NCBI GenBank assembly: GCA_022360595.1
Contig: JAKSCN010000615.1
Location: forward strand, 1-19,920
Length of the DNA: 19,920 bases
Direction: 5' to 3'
Origin: Chromatiales bacterium
GTDB taxonomy: Bacteria > Pseudomonadota > Gammaproteobacteria > Chromatiales > Chromatiaceae
The notes beneath the pieces were generated by a model, which saw only the letters and a program-made list of their open reading frames with translations, was not told the DNA's origin and ran no database searches. The translations under genes and the position numbers were made by a program. Below are positions 15,841 to 19,920 of this stretch, in pieces (position 1 is the stretch's first letter; every line of letters begins with the position of its first letter).

Positions 15841-15933
15841 AGCCTAAAAAAGCACCACTCAGCATTACTCGTCGCTTAGTGTAGGAGCAACCAAACCGTG
15901 CTCCTCGTGCCTTGACTGGTGCTTTTTTAGGCT
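15841..15933. repeat. 93-bp element with 17-bp perfect inverted arms
   Basis: AGCCTAAAAAAGCACCA (15841-15857) is the exact reverse complement of 15917-15933. A second stem, AGGAGCA (15883-15889) with TGCTCCT (15899-15905), sits inside. Because both arms hold six A/T pairs next to GC-rich bases, either strand can fold as a stem ending in six T's within the arm. It could be a two-way terminator for the minus-strand gene ending at 15960, a small structured RNA, or a MITE-like element. Confidence 0.6.
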
Positions 15934-15949
15934 GACGATGAAATTAGTG

Positions 15950-15962
15950 TTAACAGGCTCTA
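15950..15962 (-). repeat. Short dispersed motif TAGRGYCTGTTAA, copy 3
   Basis: On the minus strand TAGAGCCTGTTAA overlaps the stop codon of the small membrane protein gene and continues ACACTAATTTC. It is the inverted third copy of the motif at 2173 and 4221. Confidence 0.5.
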
Positions 15963-16496
15963 GTTTACAGAGTTCTTAGACCCCGGCGGCGAATAGACCC
16001 CAACATACTCACCACGCACCTCTTCCGGAGCCAGGGGGGTAGTCTGCTCCTCTCGCTTCGGACGGTACCGCTGATCATCACGCATCTCGCCTTTCACATA
16101 CATCTTATCCCGCAGCAGACGCATTTCGGTCACCAGTGATCGCTCTTTATCATTCAGAGCACCTGCTTGGCTACATTTGCCTCGGGCCATCACAAACAGC
16201 CCCAAGCCCAAAACAATGCCCAGGCAGGAGAGCCCGATAAACAGCGAGGATGACTCATCTTGCGCAACAACCTCGTGCACGGGGGAGTTGATATTGGCTT
16301 CCCAGTCATTATTCATATTGAGTAGATTTTGAAATAGCGTAATCAACGAAACAGCCAACAGAACACCTGCAATCGCCCCAAAGATACTGGTCTTTGAGCG
16401 ACAGGCCTTACGCTCTTTGGCAAGACTACTAAGTTCGTGATTGATCTCTTTCAGCCGGTCATAATCGCTCAACTTTTTTTGATCATCTGTCTGCAT
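15960..16496 (-). CDS. Small two-TM protein of unknown function
   Basis: Not recognised. From ATG 16496 the product is 178 residues (MQTDDQKKLS...). An alternative ATG at 16544 gives 194 residues, but it sits in promoter-like sequence with no ribosome site; the nearer ATG has AGG nine bases upstream. The N-terminal 35 residues (DYDRLKEINHELSSLAKERKACR) are charged and likely helical or coiled coil. Two hydrophobic segments follow (SIFGAIAGVLLAVSLITLF and LFIGLSCLGIVLGLGLFVMA), separated by about 30 polar residues. A second charged helix (LNDKERSLVTEMRLLRDKMY) leads into a basic, Pro-rich tail. The layout suggests a membrane hairpin with both ends in the cytoplasm. Confidence 0.65.
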   Translation of the reverse strand: MQTDDQKKLSDYDRLKEINHELSSLAKERKACRSKTSIFGAIAGVLLAVSLITLFQNLLNMNNDWEANINSPVHEVVAQDESSSLFIGLSCLGIVLGLGLFVMARGKCSQAGALNDKERSLVTEMRLLRDKMYVKGEMRDDQRYRPKREEQTTPLAPEEVRGEYVGVYSPPGSKNSVN

Positions 16497-16624
16497 TGAT
16501 AAACCTAAATCTACCCACTTTTTAATAACCCCTAAATTACCCATTGTACTATATTAGCATTCTCTTAATCACTAAATTTCATCCACCAATTTCTCTTTTT
16601 CTAGCGTCTTGGAACGAGCAAAAC

Positions 16625-16653
16625 TTGACATCATCAATGGTATTATGTAATTT
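16625..16653 (+). promoter_or_regulatory. Candidate promoter of the GbsR-like gene
   Basis: TTGACA (16625-16630) is a perfect -35 box. With 17-base spacing the -10 would be TAATTT (16648-16653), which lies inside the palindrome at 16647-16672, as expected for an autorepressed promoter. Confidence 0.55.
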
Positions 16654-16672
16654 CAGTAACAACCGAAATTAC
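16647..16672 (+). promoter_or_regulatory. Palindromic operator, copy 1 (GTAATTTC-N10-GAAATTAC)
   Basis: Perfect 8-bp arms at 16647-16654 and 16665-16672 with a 10-base spacer, 16 bases before the regulator's ATG. A second, overlapping perfect palindrome has arms TTTCAGTAA (16651-16659) and TTACTGAAA (16669-16677). The same arms and spacing recur at 17233-17258. Confidence 0.75.
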
Positions 16673-16688
16673 TGAAAGAGATGGATTC

Positions 16689-17216
16689 ATGCGATTGACG
16701 CCAACAATGGAAAAATACATCCTCCACTGGGGGGAAATGGGCACTCGCTGGGGAGTAAATAGGACAGTCGCCCAAATTCATGCTCTACTCTACCTCTCCT
16801 CCCAACCCCTGAATGCCGAGGAGATCACCGAAACCTTGGGCGTGGCCCGCTCAAATGTCAGCACCAGCATTAAAGAGTTGCAATCCTGGAAGCTGGTGAA
16901 AGTGGTACATCTGTTGGGTGACCGGCGCGACCATTTCGAAACAATGAAAGACCCCTGGGACCTCTTCTACACCATCATGGAGGGACGCAAGCAGCGAGAA
17001 CTCGACCCCACCATGTCTGTGCTGCGTGAATGTGTGCTGGAAAGTAATGCTGACAGTGACACACCCGCCGACGTGAAAAAGCGCATCAAAGATGTTTTGG
17101 AGTTTATGGAGACCCTGGATACCTGGCATACCCAGATCAAAGGGCTACCCCAATCAACCCTGCTCAAGCTCATCAAACTGGGCGCCAAGGTGCAGGGTTT
17201 TCTAGGCGGCAAGTAA
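16689..17216 (+). CDS. GbsR/MarR-family transcriptional regulator
   Basis: Cytoplasmic DNA-binding regulator of 175 residues. The N terminus GEMGTRWGVNRTVAQIHALLYLSSQPLNAEEITETLGVARSNVSTSIKELQSWKLVKVVHLLGDRRDHFE is the GbsR-type winged helix: ARSNVSTSIKELQSW (about 54-68) is the recognition helix and GDRRDHFE the wing. The remainder is a long helical dimerisation and sensor part. In Bacillus, GbsR responds to choline; other family members respond to unknown ligands. Two identical palindromes flank this gene, one over its own promoter and one before the downstream membrane genes, so autorepression plus control of the downstream operon is likely. No choline or betaine synthesis gene is adjacent. 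Confidence 0.88.
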   Translation: MRLTPTMEKYILHWGEMGTRWGVNRTVAQIHALLYLSSQPLNAEEITETLGVARSNVSTSIKELQSWKLVKVVHLLGDRRDHFETMKDPWDLFYTIMEGRKQRELDPTMSVLRECVLESNADSDTPADVKKRIKDVLEFMETLDTWHTQIKGLPQSTLLKLIKLGAKVQGFLGGK

Positions 17217-17232
17217 TCTATTTTTTTACCCC

Positions 17233-17258
17233 GTAATTTCTCTCTATACAGAAATTAC
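17233..17258 (+). promoter_or_regulatory. Palindromic operator, copy 2 (GTAATTTC-N10-GAAATTAC)
   Basis: Perfect arms at 17233-17240 and 17251-17258 with a 10-base spacer, identical to the arms at 16647-16672. It lies in the 68-bp gap between the regulator and the next gene. A TATACA in the spacer (17245-17250) could be a -10 box. The T-run before it (17220-17227) means that a role as a weak terminator on the minus strand cannot be excluded. Confidence 0.72.
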
Positions 17259-17284
17259 AGATATTAAAAAAGGAGCTAACCATA

Positions 17285-17653
17285 ATGAGCCCACTACCCT
17301 TCTTTCTACTGGAAATCACAATCTGCTTAAGCATTACGATTACCACCCTATTGTTGATCAAGCCACCGCTAAACGACCTACTCATCGAACTCTGCGGCAA
17401 TGAGGTAAGAGCCAAATTCTGGGTCATGTTCACTCAGATCATGCTTATCATCTCCCCGCTACTGATTGTCATCTACTTCACACCCACCTACACCATAACC
17501 GCTCAAAACCTATTACAGACACTGACAGACCTACTGTTTCAGACGCTTTTGGGCACATTCATCACTCTGGCCATGATCGGCCAAATAGTGCGCAAATCGA
17601 TCTCTCGGGCAATCCAGTCAGACACAAGCCCATCAGTAGCGGAGGCGTCTTAG
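17285..17653 (+). CDS. Small membrane protein of unknown function in the GbsR-like cluster
   Basis: Not recognised. The product has 122 residues and three hydrophobic segments: about 5-26 (PFFLLEITICLSITITTLLLI), 46-66 (WVMFTQIMLIISPLLIVIYF) and 82-104 (TDLLFQTLLGTFITLAMIGQIV). The tail is short and polar. An AAAGGAG ribosome site lies close to the ATG. The SDR-DoxX gene begins 3 bases after its stop, so it is the first gene of the membrane operon. Leu, Ile and Thr dominate the composition. Confidence 0.75.
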   Translation: MSPLPFFLLEITICLSITITTLLLIKPPLNDLLIELCGNEVRAKFWVMFTQIMLIISPLLIVIYFTPTYTITAQNLLQTLTDLLFQTLLGTFITLAMIGQIVRKSISRAIQSDTSPSVAEAS

Positions 17654-17655
17654 TC

Positions 17656-18960
17656 ATGCGAGTTCTCATAACCGGCGCTACAGGTTTTATCGGTAGCCAC
17701 ATTGTTCAAATGCTATTGAACAAAGGTCATCAGATTGTCGCAGTTGTTCGCTGCCGGAAAGCGCTAGCACAACACTGGCCAGAAATAGAAGTTATCGAAC
17801 TGGACTTTGCCCAGACAGATAACAGCACTCAATGGTTGAAACATCTGCACAACATAAACACTGTCATTAACTGTGTGGGCATTATACGAGAACAGGGCAA
17901 ACAGACATTCGCTACCCTGCACACCAAAGCCCCCATGGCACTATTTCAAGCTTGTGAACAGGCTAAAGTAGAGCAGGTCATTCAAATCTCCGCCCTCGGT
18001 GCAGCGACTACCGCGCTCAGTGAATATCACCGCAGTAAGGCTGCTGCAGATAGTTATCTATCAACACTTAATCTCAACGGGGTGATTCTAAAACCCTCCA
18101 TCGTTTATGGCCCTGGTGCTAAAAGTACGGCCTTATTTAAAGGGATGGTCGGGCTGCCCATCACACCATTGATAGATTCCGGCAACCAGTCTATACAGCC
18201 TGTCCATATCAGTGATCTGGTCAAAGCCGTTGAACGCTGCATTGATAGTAATACTCATGGCAACGGTAACATACAACACAACATTGAAGTTGACGTGGTC
18301 GGCCCAGCACCAATCACCATCAAAGCTCTGTACCAAAAACTTTCACACTGGCTCGGCTTTGGGGAACCAAGATTCTTTTCACTGCCCTACTCCCTGTCGC
18401 TACGGTTTGCTGATTGGCTCGGCTTTCTCGGTAACACCCCTATCACCAAGGAGACTGTCCAGATGCTGCGTGCCGGTAATACAGGGTCAGTCACGCCCTT
18501 CGAACAAACCTTCCGCTTTATGCCGCAACCGATAGACCAAGTGCTCACCGACACACCGGCACACACAGCAGACCGTTGGCACAGCCGACTCTATTTTGTC
18601 AGACCACTGCTACGCGCCAGCATCGCCTTTATCTGGTTATTCACGGCTGTTGCATCTGCTGCTCTCTATCCACATGCAGACAGCTACACCTTATTAGGCA
18701 ATGCAGGTATCAATCAGACCTGGGCACCGGTAATGCTGTATGGCGCAGTATTGTGCAACTTGCTATTAGGGGTAGCGACTCTCCTCCGATATCGAATAGT
18801 CGCTACCGGGCTGCTACAGATTGCCCTGATCCTTATCTACACCAGCATCATCACCCTATCTCAACCTGAGTTCTGGTTTCACCCCTTTGGTCCGGTCAGC
18901 AAAAATATTCCCCTTCTCGTGGCGATCTGGATCATGATCATTCTGGAGAAAGAGCAGTGA
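17656..18960 (+). CDS. SDR oxidoreductase fused to a DoxX-like membrane domain
   Basis: Protein of 434 residues. Residues 1-300 form an atypical short-chain dehydrogenase/epimerase of the NDUFA9-like kind: TGATGFIG (6-13) is the dinucleotide loop, CVGIIREQGKQTF follows strand four, and SEYHRSKAAAD holds Tyr124 and Lys128 of a YxxxK catalytic motif; KPSIVYGPG is the usual epimerase block. Residues 315-432 contain four hydrophobic segments ending in EFWFHPFGPVSKNIPLLVAIWIMIILEKE, a DoxX-like pattern. The chain would therefore tether a cytoplasmic NAD(P)-binding domain to the membrane. The substrate is unknown. The next gene's GTG overlaps its TGA (18957-18960), so translation is coupled. Confidence 0.85.
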   Translation: MRVLITGATGFIGSHIVQMLLNKGHQIVAVVRCRKALAQHWPEIEVIELDFAQTDNSTQWLKHLHNINTVINCVGIIREQGKQTFATLHTKAPMALFQACEQAKVEQVIQISALGAATTALSEYHRSKAAADSYLSTLNLNGVILKPSIVYGPGAKSTALFKGMVGLPITPLIDSGNQSIQPVHISDLVKAVERCIDSNTHGNGNIQHNIEVDVVGPAPITIKALYQKLSHWLGFGEPRFFSLPYSLSLRFADWLGFLGNTPITKETVQMLRAGNTGSVTPFEQTFRFMPQPIDQVLTDTPAHTADRWHSRLYFVRPLLRASIAFIWLFTAVASAALYPHADSYTLLGNAGINQTWAPVMLYGAVLCNLLLGVATLLRYRIVATGLLQIALILIYTSIITLSQPEFWFHPFGPVSKNIPLLVAIWIMIILEKEQ

Positions 18961-19433
18961 TTGAATACGCCCTACTCAAATGGATTCACATCCTCAGCGC
19001 CACACTTCTATTCGGTACCGGACTCGGCAGCGCTTTCTATAAATGGTGTGCCGACCGCAGCAACAACATACCTGCTATAGCTCACACCAATCGAATGGTT
19101 GTTATTGCCGACTGGGCATTCACAACGCCCACAATCATCATCCAACCGATTACAGGGATATGGTTACTCTCTCTACTGCATATCCCACTCACCCAGGGCT
19201 GGGTTCTGCTCACCTTCGGACTCTATCTACTGGCAGGAGGCTGCTGGTTACCCGTAGTCTATCTACAGATACGCATGCGTGATCTTGCCATGCAGGCACA
19301 GCGTGACAAAAGACCACTCACCAACACCTATCAACGTTATACACGCCTCTGGTTCTGGCTTGGCATTCCAGCCTTTGGGGCGATGATAGGCGTTTACTTT
19401 CTGATGGTATTTAAACCACAAATTGGCTTTTAA
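18957..19433 (+). CDS. DUF2269 family membrane protein
   Basis: Integral membrane protein of 158 residues with four hydrophobic helices. MIEYALLKWIHILSATLLFGTGLGSAFYKWCAD matches the DUF2269 N terminus, including the histidine of KWIHILSATLLFG. A second TTPTIIIQPITGIWLL block, GWVLLTFGLYLLAGGCWLPVVYLQIRMRDLA and a final WFWLGIPAFGAMIGVYFLMVFKP complete the fold. The conserved His within the first helix could bind heme or metal, but no function is established. The start is the GTG at 18957 overlapping the SDR stop; GGAGA lies 8 bases upstream. Confidence 0.85.
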   Translation: MIEYALLKWIHILSATLLFGTGLGSAFYKWCADRSNNIPAIAHTNRMVVIADWAFTTPTIIIQPITGIWLLSLLHIPLTQGWVLLTFGLYLLAGGCWLPVVYLQIRMRDLAMQAQRDKRPLTNTYQRYTRLWFWLGIPAFGAMIGVYFLMVFKPQIGF

Positions 19434-19444
19434 TGGAGATCATT

Positions 19445-19920
19445 ATGACAACGGAATCAACACTACCGGTTATTCAACAGGCACTGGGTGATCAATGGGA
19501 GCAACTGGCTGATGTTATCAAGCAGCACTACGCCATCTCCCCCGGCAGCGACACCCAGATGACCATTAACGGTCACATGGACGAGGTGTACCACTCCAAT
19601 ATTGCCAAGCTATTCCTACTCCCGGGACGACTATTCGGTGCATTAGTACCTTACAAAGGGAAGAACATTGCAACAGAAGTCAAAAACTGGACAACCACCG
19701 ACAACAGCAGCGCCATGTTCTGGCACCGTACACTGCTCTTTCCAGGCAAACAGCCTGTGATCTTTAAATCACGGATGGAACACATTCAGAAGAATGAAAT
19801 CATTGAGTTCGTAAAGTACGGCATGGGCATCCGTATGCAGATGTCGGTAGAAGAGAATGCATTGGTGTTTAAGAGCATCGGTTACACCTGGAAGCTGGGA
19901 TCACTGCATCTGCCCATCCC
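19445..19920 (+). CDS. DUF4166-like protein (3' partial)
   Basis: The frame is open from ATG 19445 to the window end (158 codons), so the gene continues beyond the edge. GGAG at 19435-19438 precedes the start and the gap to the DUF2269 gene is only 11 bases. The product opens MTTESTLPVIQQALGDQWEQLADVIKQHYAI and continues with KLFLLPGRLFGALVPYKGKNIATEV, SSAMFWHRTLLFPGKQPVIFKSRM, FVKYGMGIRMQMSVEENALVFKSIGYTWKLGSLHLPIP. These features, including the small hydrophobic LPGRLFGALVPY and the LHLPIP ending, resemble DUF4166, a domain commonly found beside SDR and DoxX proteins. No signal peptide or membrane helix is seen in this part. Confidence 0.7.
   Translation, partial: MTTESTLPVIQQALGDQWEQLADVIKQHYAISPGSDTQMTINGHMDEVYHSNIAKLFLLPGRLFGALVPYKGKNIATEVKNWTTTDNSSAMFWHRTLLFPGKQPVIFKSRMEHIQKNEIIEFVKYGMGIRMQMSVEENALVFKSIGYTWKLGSLHLPI

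Noticed and set aside
15841..15933. Integron attC site
   Set aside because: The arms GCCTAAAAAAGC and GCTTTTTTAGGC look superficially like attC ends, but the required AAC and GTT core triplets are absent and no integron gene cassette context exists.

Overview
The window looks like chromosomal DNA of a sulfur-oxidising gammaproteobacterium, probably a marine or halotolerant relative of Chromatiaceae or Sedimenticolaceae. The main pointers are an Allochromatium-type sulfur globule protein gene (3776-4114), an EctR/CosR-like osmotic regulator remnant beside a glycine-betaine transporter, a norspermidine-pathway gene end, and a type-2 malate dehydrogenase. This placement is inferred from gene content. 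I see no rRNA, tRNA, CRISPR array, prophage or complete insertion sequence.

Layout: 1-305 is the end of nspC (carboxynorspermidine decarboxylase). On the minus strand follow a SLAC1/TehA-type anion channel (418-1377) and a membrane-anchored pseudoazurin-like cupredoxin with its terminator (1511-2096). An MFS transporter with a TTG start (2283-3554) diverges from the cupredoxin. The sulfur globule protein gene stands alone with its own promoter.

Two ABC importers dominate the middle. A minus-strand operon (7340 down to 4230) encodes a basic-amino-acid type importer in the order ATPase, binding protein, permease Q, permease M, with a strong hairpin after the binding protein gene. A plus-strand operon (10184-13425) encodes a ProX/ProW/ProV betaine importer, with two hairpins after proX. 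Just upstream lies a MarR gene of the EctR/CosR type that has lost its DNA-binding centre by an internal deletion (9238-9715). A close match to the EctR1 operator, as I remember it, remains in front of proX. Between the two importers are a DUF454 (YbaN) gene and a DUF523-DUF1722 fusion with the three cysteines of a TudS-like iron-sulfur protein.

The right part holds a DUF3179 protein and malate dehydrogenase (both minus), a 93-bp element with 17-bp perfect inverted arms, and a small two-TM protein. The last 3.2 kb form a coherent unit: a GbsR-like regulator, a small membrane protein, an SDR-DoxX fusion, a DUF2269 membrane protein and a DUF4166-like protein cut by the window edge. The same 26-bp palindrome (GTAATTTC-N10-GAAATTAC) lies in front of the regulator and in front of the membrane genes, so the regulator probably controls both. 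This cluster and its duplicated operator are the best candidate here for an uncharacterised system.
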